Shown: positions 52,821 through 61,338 of the stretch, in pieces
How the letters are laid out: every line of letters begins with the position of its first letter
How positions within the stretch are numbered: position 1 is the first letter of the stretch
Assembly (NCBI RefSeq): GCF_002407245.1
Contig: NZ_CP010681.1
Coordinates: forward strand, 620,001-684,000
Direction of reading: 5' to 3'
Length of the DNA: 64,000 nucleotides
DNA from: Phaeobacter piscinae
GTDB taxonomy: Bacteria; Pseudomonadota; Alphaproteobacteria; Rhodobacterales; Rhodobacteraceae
Program-made: the position numbers and the translations under genes
The notes under the pieces: generated by a model
What the model saw: the letters and a program-made list of their open reading frames with translations, nothing else
Told to the model about the DNA's origin: nothing
Databases searched by the model: none

Positions 52821-55118
52821 TCAGCCACATTTGGAGTGGCCGCAGCTGCGGCAGGTCATGCAGCCTTCGACCATTTGCAGGTCATATTGGCCACAGCTCG
52901 GGCAGGGTTTGCCGCGGGGGGCGTTGAGGGAGACAACCTCCGCTTTTGGATCTGATTTCAGACCCATCCCTTCGCCTTCGAGAAAACCGGTGGCAACCAT
53001 ATGTGTTTCGATCACGCCGCCGATCGCTGCGAGAATGGAGGGGATGTATTTTCCCTGCACCCAGGCCCCGCCGCGGGGATCAAAGACCGCTTTCAGCTCT
53101 TCCACGACAAAGGACACATCACCGCCACGGCGGAACACGGCTGAGATCATCCGGGTCAGGGCCAGCGTCCAGGCGTAGTGCTCCATGTTTTTGGAGTTGA
53201 TGAACACCTCAAACGGGCGGCGGTGGCCGTTGATGATGATGTCGTTGATGGTGAGGTAGATCGCGTGCTCGCTGTCCGGCCACTTCAGCTTGTAGGTGTG
53301 ACCTTCCAGCGATTGCGGACGATCCAGCGGCTCGGACATATAGACCACTTCTGCCGCACCGGACTCGCTGATATCGGCCTCATGGGGGGCATCGGCGGTT
53401 TCACCTGGTGCCGTGTCTGCGCTTTCACTCACGGAGAGCACAGAGCCGGTCACGTCATTCGGGCGGTAGGTGGTGCAGCCTTTGCAGCCCAGATCCCAGG
53501 CCTGCATGTAGACATCCTTGAAACTGTCGAAGGAGATGTCTTCGGGGCAGTTGATGGTCTTGGAAATCGATGAGTCGATCCATTTCTGCGCCGCAGCCTG
53601 CATTTTGACATGCTCCGACGGGGAGAGCGTCTGGGCGTTGACGAAATAGTCGGGCAGCTCTTTGTCGCCGAATTTGTCGCGCCACATCTGCACGGCGTAG
53701 TCGACGACCTCTTCCTCGGTGCGGCTGCCGTCTTTTTGCAGAACCTTACGCGTGTAGGCATAGGCAAAGACCGGTTCGATACCGGAGGAGACATTGCCCG
53801 CGTAAAGCGAGATGGTGCCGGTGGGGGCGATGGAGGTCAGCAGTGCGTTGCGGATGCCATGCTCGCGGATGGCGTCGCGCACGTCCTCATCCATGTCCAT
53901 CATGGTGCCCGATGCCAGGTAGGCGTCCGCATCGAACAGCGGGAAGGCGCCTTTTTCCTTGGCAAGATCCACCGACGCCAGATAGGCCGCGCGGGCGATC
54001 GCGTGCAGCCAGTCTTCGGTCTGACGCGCGGCTTCGTCTGAGCCATAGCGCAGGCCAAGCATCAACAGGGCGTCCGCCAGACCCGTCACGCCAAGGCCGA
54101 TGCGGCGCTTGTTCTGGGCTTCCTGTGCCTGTGCGTCCAGCGGGAATTTGGAGACGTCGACGACATTGTCCATCATCCGCACGGCAGTTGCGACCAGGTT
54201 CTTCAGCCCCTCGGGGTCCAGTTCGGACTCCTTCTCGAACGGGTTTTTGACCAGACGCGCCAGGTTGATGGAGCCAAGCAGGCAGGCGCCATAGGGGGGC
54301 AGGGGCTGTTCACCACAGGGATTGGTGGCCGCGATCTGTTCCACGTAGGACAGGTTGTTGGCCTTGTTGATGCGGTCGATAAAGATCACGCCCGGTTCGG
54401 CATAATCATAGGTGGCCTGCATGATCTTGTTCCACAGATCGCGCGCTTGCACGGTCTGGTAGATCTTGCCGTCAAAGATCAATTCCCATGAGCCATCAGC
54501 CTTGACCGCTTCCATGAAAGGATCGGTGACCAGAACCGACATGTTGAACATGCGCAGGCGGGCCGGGTCGGATTTGGCAGTAATGAAGGCTTCGATATCG
54601 GGGTGATCGCAACGCATGGTCGCCATCATCGCACCGCGGCGGGAGCCTGCGGACATGATGGTGCGGCACATTGCGTCCCAGACGTCCATGAAGGACAGCG
54701 GCCCGGAGGCGTCTGCCGCGACGCCTTTTACATCTGCGCCGCGCGGGCGGATGGTGGAGAAATCATAACCAATGCCACCACCCTGCTGCATGGTCAGCGC
54801 GGCCTCTTTCAGCATGTCGAAAATCCCCGACATGCTGTCCGGCACTGTGCCCATGACGAAGCAGTTGAACAGGGTTACCTGCCGCGCGGTGCCGGCACCT
54901 GCGGTGATGCGGCCAGCGGGTAGATACTGGAAATCCTCAAGCGCACTATAGAATTTGTCTTCCCAGGTCTTGGGGTCGCTCTCCGCCCGCGCCAGATCGC
55001 GTGCGATGCGGCGCCAGCTGTCCTCAACTGTCTGGTCGATGGGGGTGCCATCGGCCTGTTTGAAACGGTACTTCATGTCCCAGATCTGTTCGGCAATCGG
55101 GGCGGCAAAACGGCTCAT
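52821..55118 (-). CDS. nrdJ: Adenosylcobalamin-dependent ribonucleotide reductase (class II)
   Basis: A 765-residue NrdJ of the short class II type. Conserved: LFNCFVMGTVPDSMSGIFDM, GGGIGYDFSTIRPRGA, the active-site loop NPCGEQPLPPYGACLLGSIN (N, C, E of the radical site), and SIAPTGTISLYAGNVSSGIE. The C-terminus is a Cys-rich zinc-ribbon-like tail (CPSCGQYDLQMVEGCMTCRS, CGHSKCG) that supplies the redox thiols. No cobalamin riboswitch is seen in the short (186 bp) upstream region. A CTACAATATAG stretch there is only a partial NrdR-box resemblance. Confidence 0.96.
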   Translation of the reverse strand: MSRFAAPIAEQIWDMKYRFKQADGTPIDQTVEDSWRRIARDLARAESDPKTWEDKFYSALEDFQYLPAGRITAGAGTARQVTLFNCFVMGTVPDSMSGIFDMLKEAALTMQQGGGIGYDFSTIRPRGADVKGVAADASGPLSFMDVWDAMCRTIMSAGSRRGAMMATMRCDHPDIEAFITAKSDPARLRMFNMSVLVTDPFMEAVKADGSWELIFDGKIYQTVQARDLWNKIMQATYDYAEPGVIFIDRINKANNLSYVEQIAATNPCGEQPLPPYGACLLGSINLARLVKNPFEKESELDPEGLKNLVATAVRMMDNVVDVSKFPLDAQAQEAQNKRRIGLGVTGLADALLMLGLRYGSDEAARQTEDWLHAIARAAYLASVDLAKEKGAFPLFDADAYLASGTMMDMDEDVRDAIREHGIRNALLTSIAPTGTISLYAGNVSSGIEPVFAYAYTRKVLQKDGSRTEEEVVDYAVQMWRDKFGDKELPDYFVNAQTLSPSEHVKMQAAAQKWIDSSISKTINCPEDISFDSFKDVYMQAWDLGCKGCTTYRPNDVTGSVLSVSESADTAPGETADAPHEADISESGAAEVVYMSEPLDRPQSLEGHTYKLKWPDSEHAIYLTINDIIINGHRRPFEVFINSKNMEHYAWTLALTRMISAVFRRGGDVSFVVEELKAVFDPRGGAWVQGKYIPSILAAIGGVIETHMVATGFLEGEGMGLKSDPKAEVVSLNAPRGKPCPSCGQYDLQMVEGCMTCRSCGHSKCG

Positions 55119-55304
55119 ATGGCGAATCCCTATGGTCGGTCGTGGCTAAGGTGGCGGCCTGCCTACACCAGCCGCGCTGCGGTCCTCAACGCTGAAATCA
55201 CATTGAGGCGTAAATTTATCCTTATCATACCACAACACCTTGTCGATCTGCCAGTCCGACCTACAATATAGGGTTCATACTCTGGACGACTCTGTGGGCA
55301 TCTT

Positions 55305-55736
55305 GTGGATAACTATATCAATCTTGTGAAACTTTCTGTTGGGACTGAAACCGTTGACGGGCTGGCGGCCTGGCAGGCGGAGTACCGCAAGCAGCTGCCT
55401 GAGGGGTTGCCGCGCCATGTCACGCGGATGTGGCCCAAGCGTGAGGCGGAGATCCTCAATGGCGGGTCGATCTACTGGGTGATCAAGGGGCAAATCCAAT
55501 GCCGCCAACGGATTTTGCGATTGGATGAGGTGATCGGTGGCGACGGTGTCCGGCGCTGTGCCATTGTTTTGGAGCCGGAAATTCACCGGACCCAGGTGGC
55601 GCTGCGTCGTCCGTTTCAGGGATGGCGCTACCTGAAGCCCGAGGATACGCCACCGGACCTGCCAAAGGGGCGAACGGCGGAAAAGCCATTGCCGCCCGAA
55701 CTGTCACAGGCGCTTGCCGAGATCGGGGTGATCTGA
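55305..55736 (+). CDS. DUF1489 family protein
   Basis: A 143-residue conserved alphaproteobacterial protein of unknown function: INLVKLSVGTETVDGLAAWQ, HVTRMWPKREAEILNGGSIY, WVIKG, and RPFQGWRYLKPEDTPPDL. The GTG at 55305 is the start consistent with the family. Divergent from nrdJ, convergent with the DUF1244 gene. Confidence 0.88.
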   Translation: MDNYINLVKLSVGTETVDGLAAWQAEYRKQLPEGLPRHVTRMWPKREAEILNGGSIYWVIKGQIQCRQRILRLDEVIGGDGVRRCAIVLEPEIHRTQVALRRPFQGWRYLKPEDTPPDLPKGRTAEKPLPPELSQALAEIGVI

Positions 55737-55828
55737 GCAAGCGGGTTTTGCGCCTGCGAGAACGCTGAAGCCCCGATTGGGGCCACTGTCTGGGCGTCAG
55801 GTCTGATCTTTGAGGGTAGGCTGACCGG

Positions 55829-56146
55829 TTATGAGCTTTCTTTGCCGACGTTTTCTTCAAATGCGGTTTTGAAGGTGGCTTGTTTTTCTGCAGAGGCGTC
55901 GGTCTGATAGGTCGTCTTCCACTCATCCATGGTCATGCCGTAGAAGATTTCGCGGGCTTCTGATTTGCCCATCTCGATGCCGCGCTCATTGGCCGCTTCC
56001 TGATACCAGCGCGACAGGCAGTTACGGCAGAAACCGGCGAGGTTCATCATGTCGATGTTCTGAACGTCGGTGCGATCTTCCATCAGATGCTGTCGCAACC
56101 TGCGAAAAGCGGCGGCTTCGAGTTCGATCTGGGTTTGCTTGTCCAT
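55829..56146 (-). CDS. DUF1244 family protein
   Basis: A 105-residue protein with the DUF1244 core MMNLAGFCRNCLSRWYQEAA, two cysteines and FYGMTMDEWKT. Starts at ATG 56146, with GGAG six bases upstream; an ATG at 56158 lacks a ribosome site. Function unknown. Confidence 0.88.
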   Translation of the reverse strand: MDKQTQIELEAAAFRRLRQHLMEDRTDVQNIDMMNLAGFCRNCLSRWYQEAANERGIEMGKSEAREIFYGMTMDEWKTTYQTDASAEKQATFKTAFEENVGKESS

Positions 56147-56400
56147 GTCGGGCTCCATCTGTGAAAACACCCGATTGACTAACAGCTGCGCCTGGACTGG
56201 GCAACTGATGACAGGGCGGGCAGGAGAATAGATCAATCGGCGGGCCGTTGGGGGCTCGAAAACTACGCGCCATATGTCATCTGTCCGTCGTCATTTGGTG
56301 ATGAAGCGTTAGGGGAGTTGCGGCAAAATGGGATTTAGGCGATAAGCGCCGCAGAAATGTTTGCGATAACACCGTTCCAGCCGATGAAGAGGATGACCCC

Positions 56401-57846
56401 ATGAGAAGATCGCGCAATGTAAAGATTGTTGCCACCCTTGGGCCGGCATCCGAAACCTATGAGACCATTCGCGCGCTGCATGAAGCGGGCGCAGATGTGT
56501 TTCGCCTGAACATGTCCCATGGCAGCCACGAGGAAATCGCGGCAAAACATGCGATCATCCGCAAGGTTGAGGCCGATCTGGACAGCTCCATCGCCATTCT
56601 CGCCGACCTTCAGGGGCCGAAGCTGCGGGTAGGTGTGTTTGCCAACGGTTCAGAAGAACTGGTTGAGGGCGCGTCCTTCCGTCTGGACCTGGACGAGGCC
56701 GAAGGTGACGTAAACCGGGTCTGCCTGCCGCATCCTGAAATCTTCGAGGCGCTGCAGGCCGGTGCTCATCTTCTGGTCAACGATGGAAAGATCCGCCTCA
56801 AGGTTGAGACCTGCGGCAATGATTTCGCCAATTGCACTGTGACTACCGGCGGAACCATCTCAAATCGTAAGGGCGTGAACGTCCCCGATGTGGTGCTGCC
56901 GCTGGCGGCGCTCTCGGAGAAGGATCGCGGCGATCTGGAATTTGTCTGCGGGTTGGGCGTGGACTGGCTGGCGCTCTCCTTTGTGCAGCGCGCGAAGGAT
57001 GTTTACGAGGCCCGTGGGCTGGCTGATGGCCGCGCGGCGGTGCTGTCGAAAATCGAAAAACCAGCCGCCGTCGACAACTTCGACGAAATTCTGGATGCCT
57101 CCGACGGGATTATGGTTGCACGTGGTGATCTGGGTGTTGAGTTGCCTGTCTCTGCTGTGCCGCCGATCCAGAAACGTCTGGTGCGCCGCTGCCGTGCGGC
57201 CGCAAAACCTGTGATCGTGGCCACCCAGATGCTGGAAAGCATGATCGAAAGCCCGATGCCGACCCGTGCAGAGGTCTCCGACGTGGCCACCGCGATCTAT
57301 GAAGGCGCAGACGCCATCATGCTCTCTGCTGAATCAGCGGCGGGCCAGTATCCGATCGAGGCTGTGCAAACGATGGACAACGTCGCGACAGAGGTGGAGG
57401 TCGATCCGACCTATGTACAGATCATTGCGGCATCACGTTCTGCCAAGGGCGATACCGTTGCCGATGCCATCGTGGCTGCGGCGCGCGAGATTGCGGAGAA
57501 GACCGAGATCAAGGCCATCTGCTGTTACACCCAGAGTGGCACGACTGCGCTGTTGACCGCGCGGGAACGTCCTGGTGTGCCGATCATTGCGCTTACACCA
57601 TTGGCGCGCACCGCCCGCCGCCTGGCGCTGAGCTGGGGATGCAACTGTGTTGTGACCACAGATCAAGACCGGTTTAAAGGCGCTGTTGTTGGCGCCGCCC
57701 GCGCCGCGCGGTCTGGTGGGTTCGCAGGCGAGACGGATCAGATCGTTGTCACCGCCGGTGTGCCGTTCAATGTTCCGGGCACCACCAACATCCTGCGCGT
57801 GGCGCCCTGTGATGAACGTTTGATCTACAGCACCGACCCGGAGTAA
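56401..57846 (+). CDS. pyk: Pyruvate kinase
   Basis: A 481-residue glycolytic enzyme making ATP and pyruvate from PEP and ADP. KIVATLGPASETYETIRALH, FRLNMSHGSHE, ILADLQGPKLRVG, catalytic Lys in LSKIEKPAAVDN, and the signature IMVARGDLGVELPVSAVPPI are present. The C-terminal domain (~340-480) is full-length. Upstream ~250 bp have no gene. Confidence 0.97.
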   Translation: MRRSRNVKIVATLGPASETYETIRALHEAGADVFRLNMSHGSHEEIAAKHAIIRKVEADLDSSIAILADLQGPKLRVGVFANGSEELVEGASFRLDLDEAEGDVNRVCLPHPEIFEALQAGAHLLVNDGKIRLKVETCGNDFANCTVTTGGTISNRKGVNVPDVVLPLAALSEKDRGDLEFVCGLGVDWLALSFVQRAKDVYEARGLADGRAAVLSKIEKPAAVDNFDEILDASDGIMVARGDLGVELPVSAVPPIQKRLVRRCRAAAKPVIVATQMLESMIESPMPTRAEVSDVATAIYEGADAIMLSAESAAGQYPIEAVQTMDNVATEVEVDPTYVQIIAASRSAKGDTVADAIVAAAREIAEKTEIKAICCYTQSGTTALLTARERPGVPIIALTPLARTARRLALSWGCNCVVTTDQDRFKGAVVGAARAARSGGFAGETDQIVVTAGVPFNVPGTTNILRVAPCDERLIYSTDPE

Positions 57847-57881
57847 CCTAAACGCGTCTTACCTGGATGAGGACGCGCAGC

Positions 57882-58103
57882 ATGGATACGGATCTGGCAC
57901 TGGTGCTTGGGCTCTTGCTCACCTTTTTGGCAATCCCCGCTCTTTTGTCTGCCGCAAGCGACCGCCGCACCCCCAGGGTGTCGGCGGTTTTTCTTGTCCT
58001 GGCGGTTGGTCTGCTCCTATATGCGTTCAGCACCAAATCCGGGGGCTATCAGATTGATGATATCCCCAAGGCAATTTTCCGGGTGATTGGCAGATTTACC
58101 TGA
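57882..58103 (+). CDS. Small two-helix membrane protein
   Basis: A 73-residue protein with two hydrophobic helices (LALVLGLLLTFLAIPALLS and SAVFLVLAVGLLLYAFS) and a short polar tail. ATG at 57882 follows GAGG; an ATG at 57867 is an alternative. It lies 35 bp after pyk and may be cotranscribed with it. No known function. Confidence 0.65.
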   Translation: MDTDLALVLGLLLTFLAIPALLSAASDRRTPRVSAVFLVLAVGLLLYAFSTKSGGYQIDDIPKAIFRVIGRFT

Positions 58104-58290
58104 CCGTCGCGGCGGGGTGATTGTCGCAGCGGGTCCCGTCAGGCCTGAATATGAAATCTTGGTGTTTCAGATGAAGAATCCGCTTGCCCTTATGGCCCGG
58201 CTTGCGTAAACGGCACCCCTGTTCGCGTGGCCGGCCCAGAGTGGCATGCCGAGTCGCGCATAGACCGAACCCGCATTGAAGGAGACGGAA

Positions 58291-58491
58291 ATGCCCAAAA
58301 TGAAGACAAAATCGAGCGCTAAAAAGCGCTTCAAAGTGACCGCGACCGGCAAGGTCCTCGCAGGTCAGGCCGGCAAGCGCCACGGCATGATCAAGCGGAC
58401 CCGCAAGTTCATCCGCGACGCCCGCGGCACCACTACCCTGTCGGCACCCGACGCAAAGATCGTCAAGGGCTTCATGCCCTACGACCGCTAA
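58291..58491 (+). CDS. rpmI: Ribosomal protein bL35
   Basis: A 66-residue basic protein: [20 protein letters not shown] and KRHGMIKRT are diagnostic. AAGGAGACGGAA precedes the ATG. Starts a two-gene operon with rplT; infC, which often precedes it in other bacteria, is not here. Confidence 0.97.
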   Translation: MPKMKTKSSAKKRFKVTATGKVLAGQAGKRHGMIKRTRKFIRDARGTTTLSAPDAKIVKGFMPYDR

Positions 58492-58506
58492 GAGGAGATC
58501 TGAGAT

Positions 58507-58872
58507 ATGTCCCGCGTTAAAGGTGGTACCACAACTCACGCCCGTCACAAGAAAGTCATCAAGGCCGCAAAAGGCTATTATGGCCGCCGCAAGAATACCT
58601 TTAAGGTAGCGCGTCAGGCCGTTGACAAGGCAAACCAATACGCAACTCGCGACCGTAAGAACCGCAAGCGGAATTTCCGCGCACTGTGGATCCAGCGGAT
58701 CAACGCAGCTGTGCGTAGCCACGACGAGGCTCTGACATACTCCCGCTTCATCAACGGCCTGACCCTGGCCGGTATCGAAGTGGACCGCAAAGTGCTGGCC
58801 GATCTGGCTGTCCACGAACCCGAAGCTTTCGGTGCGATCGTGAAGCAAGCACAGAGCGCCCTGGCTGCCTAA
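58507..58872 (+). CDS. rplT: Ribosomal protein bL20
   Basis: A 121-residue protein of the large subunit, [20 protein letters not shown], with [18 protein letters not shown] and [11 protein letters not shown]. It follows rpmI after 15 bp with AGGAG before its ATG. Confidence 0.98.
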   Translation: MSRVKGGTTTHARHKKVIKAAKGYYGRRKNTFKVARQAVDKANQYATRDRKNRKRNFRALWIQRINAAVRSHDEALTYSRFINGLTLAGIEVDRKVLADLAVHEPEAFGAIVKQAQSALAA

Positions 58873-58894
58873 GTTCAGGCACAGGATCATTTCA

Positions 58895-58928
58895 AGCGGG
58901 CCGTTCTGAAAAGAGCGGCCCGTTTTGC
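58895..58928 (+). terminator. Rho-independent terminator of rpmI-rplT
   Basis: An 11-pair stem CGGGCCGTTCT (58897-58907) with AGAGCGGCCCG (58912-58922) and loop GAAA, followed by TTTTGC. Confidence 0.8.
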
Positions 58929-59107
58929 ATGTCGCGCCCCTATTTGCCCTTATTCGTCCGGTCTGTGGCGTCGCGGCAGGCGTCGGGTGCGCGTGGGGGA
59001 CTACCGGATTGCCGCGATTGCGTTCAGATTGGCTGCGAGCCGGTGCAAATGCTTGCTTTCAGCCTCTGCTGTGATAGCAGAGCGGCAGCATTATTCAGGG
59101 GACCGTC

Positions 59108-60181
59108 ATGGACGATCTTAAAGCAAAATATCTCGGGCAGATCGCCGATGCTGCCGATGAGAACGCGCTGGAGGCCATCCGGGTCGCAGCTGTTGGCAAA
59201 AAAGGCGAAGTGAGCCTTAAGATGCGCGAGCTGGGCAAGATGACGCCCGAAGAGCGGCAGGTCGCAGGGCCGGCTCTCAACGCGCTGAAGGACGAGATTA
59301 ACGCGGCACTGTCTGCGAAAAAAGCAGGGCTTGCGGATGCCGCACTGGACGCGCGTCTGCGGACCGAATGGCTGGATGTCACGCTGCCGACCCGCCCGAC
59401 CCGCAACGGCACGCTGCATCCGATCAGCCAGGCCAGCGAAGAGCTGACAGCGATATTTGCCGAGCTGGGGTTTTCCGTTGCCGAAGGTCCGCGCATTGAC
59501 ACCGACTGGTACAATTTCGATGCGCTGAACATTCCCGGCCATCATCCGGCCCGCGCCGAGATGGACACCTTCTACATGCACCGCGCGGAAGGCGACAACC
59601 GCCCGCCGCATGTGCTGCGCACGCACACGTCGCCAGTGCAGATCCGGTCGATGGAGAAGATGGGCGCGCCGCTGCGCATCATCTGTCCGGGTGGTGTGTA
59701 CCGTGCCGACTATGACCAGACCCACACGCCGATGTTTCATCAGGTCGAAGGCCTCGCCCTCGATAAGGACATCTCGATGGCCAACCTGAAGTGGGTGCTG
59801 GAAGAGTTCGTAAAATCCTACTTCGAGGTGGACAGCGTCGACCTGCGGTTCCGGGCCTCACATTTCCCCTTCACAGAGCCGTCGGCAGAGGTTGATATTC
59901 GCTGCTCCTGGAAAGATGGCACGCTGAAGATCGGGGAGGGCGATGACTGGCTTGAGATCCTCGGCTCCGGCATGGTGCACCCCAAGGTGATTGCGGCCGG
60001 CGGGATTGACCCCGATGTCTATCAGGGCTTTGCCTTTGGCATGGGCATCGACCGGATTGCGATGCTGAAATACGGCATCCCGGATCTGCGCGCCTTCTTC
60101 GACAGCGACCTGCGCTGGTTGCGCCACTATGGGTTCCAATGCCTGGACGTGCCGACGCTACACGGTGGTTTGAGCCGCTAA
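59108..60181 (+). CDS. pheS: Phenylalanyl-tRNA synthetase alpha subunit
   Basis: A 357-residue class II synthetase subunit. An N-terminal coiled-coil (~1-90) precedes the catalytic core: [20 protein letters not shown], motif 2 [20 protein letters not shown], and motif 3 [18 protein letters not shown] at 59108 follows AGGGGACC. pheT is separated from it by an esterase gene, which is less usual than direct neighbours. Confidence 0.97.
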   Translation: MDDLKAKYLGQIADAADENALEAIRVAAVGKKGEVSLKMRELGKMTPEERQVAGPALNALKDEINAALSAKKAGLADAALDARLRTEWLDVTLPTRPTRNGTLHPISQASEELTAIFAELGFSVAEGPRIDTDWYNFDALNIPGHHPARAEMDTFYMHRAEGDNRPPHVLRTHTSPVQIRSMEKMGAPLRIICPGGVYRADYDQTHTPMFHQVEGLALDKDISMANLKWVLEEFVKSYFEVDSVDLRFRASHFPFTEPSAEVDIRCSWKDGTLKIGEGDDWLEILGSGMVHPKVIAAGGIDPDVYQGFAFGMGIDRIAMLKYGIPDLRAFFDSDLRWLRHYGFQCLDVPTLHGGLSR

Positions 60182-60200
60182 GTTTTAAACAATTTAGATC

Positions 60201-60242
60201 GCGCATCGCCCACCTATCGTAGGTGGGCGTTGTGCGTTTTTG
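60201..60242 (+). terminator. Rho-independent terminator after pheS
   Basis: CGCCCACCTA (60207-60216) pairs with TAGGTGGGCG (60220-60229), with an outer GCGCA/TGTGCG pairing and TTTTTGGG following. Confidence 0.8.
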
Positions 60243-60433
60243 GGTACATCTCCCGGTCCTCAGGCAGGGCAGGACCTACGGTCTTTCGGTAGAAAGAAGG
60301 GGGCCTACAATAAAAGTGGGAGCAGCCGCGCCTGCTAAGGGAGCGAGCACGACTGCGAACGTTCCCGCTCTCTTCCCGCCCCACAAATATGTGACGTGAC
60401 AAGGCGCTAACGTTGGTTAGTGTCGGGGAAATG

Positions 60434-61249
60434 ATGCGATTTGTTCTGCCCCTTGCTGCCGTCCTGACTGCCACCTCTGCCCTCGCGATGGGGCCATGGA
60501 AGGGCAATGCTGCCCCTTGCGGCGCAGACGTGGCCTGTGCGTTGGGCGAACGGTCTTATCACGTTCTGGAGCCGGAGGGCTGGGACGGCGTCTCGCCTCT
60601 ACCGGTTTTGCTGCATTTTCACGGATGGTCCCGGACGGGCAAACATGCGCAACGCTCTGACAGGGTGGGGGCCTCGGCAAAGCGGCGCGGAGTCCTGCTG
60701 GTGACACCCAACGGTCGCGGCAAGAGCTGGAACTTCTGGGCTGCAAGCACCGAAGATGTGCCTTTTGCTGATGCGGTGCTGGCCGATGTGAACAAGCGCT
60801 ATCCTGTCGATCAGAAGAAGGTCTATGTGTCCGGTTACTCCTACGGATCCGCAATGGCCTGGCGCTATGTCTGCCAGAGCGGCGCGGATGTGGCGGCGCT
60901 TTTGGCGGTCGCGGGGAGCATCGATCAGACTGAGACCTGTCCGCAGGCCCCTGAGGAGGTGCGTCATGTACATGGTCTTGCCGACCAGGTTATGGATTTT
61001 CCGATGGGGCCGGGGGAGGATGTGACCTATCCGGTGGCTCTGTGGCGGCGGGCATTTGGTTGCGAGGGCGCGGGCGCGCCGCAGAAGGACTGGCAGGCGC
61101 GCAGCTTTCTGACCTTCTCTCGCACCAGCTGGAGCTGCGCGGGGCACGATGTCACGCTTGATCTGCATCCGGGCGGGCATTTCATTCCACACGGTTGGAT
61201 CGGGCGGCAGCTGGATGAGCTTTTGGGTCTCACCCCCAGCTATCCTTAG
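60434..61249 (+). CDS. Secreted PHB-depolymerase/feruloyl-esterase-like hydrolase
   Basis: A 271-residue exported protein: signal peptide (MRFVLPLAAVLTATSALA), LHFHGWSRTG (oxyanion region), nucleophile Ser in VSGYSYGSAMAWRYVC, and a C-terminal catalytic His in HPGGHFIPHGW. This is the LpqC/esterase PHB-depolymerase layout. The start is between two adjacent ATGs (60431/60434); GGGGA fits the second. It interrupts the pheS-pheT pair. Substrate unknown. Confidence 0.85.
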   Translation: MRFVLPLAAVLTATSALAMGPWKGNAAPCGADVACALGERSYHVLEPEGWDGVSPLPVLLHFHGWSRTGKHAQRSDRVGASAKRRGVLLVTPNGRGKSWNFWAASTEDVPFADAVLADVNKRYPVDQKKVYVSGYSYGSAMAWRYVCQSGADVAALLAVAGSIDQTETCPQAPEEVRHVHGLADQVMDFPMGPGEDVTYPVALWRRAFGCEGAGAPQKDWQARSFLTFSRTSWSCAGHDVTLDLHPGGHFIPHGWIGRQLDELLGLTPSYP

Positions 61250-61338
61250 GCCCTGAGCCGCGCCAAGGCTTGCACATGGGGGCAATCTTTGTCATTGCCT
61301 GCTGCAACATGCATGGCTTGCCATAGGAAACCGGACCG

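Noticed and set aside
55119..55304. Possible cobalamin riboswitch or NrdR box before nrdJ
   Set aside because: The space is too short for a cobalamin riboswitch and shows no B12-box-like sequence; CTACAATATAG matches the NrdR consensus only in part.
60240..60420. Possible structured RNA between pheS and the esterase gene
   Set aside because: Some purine-rich and short complementary stretches are present beyond the terminator, but I could not draw a convincing extended fold or match a known RNA.
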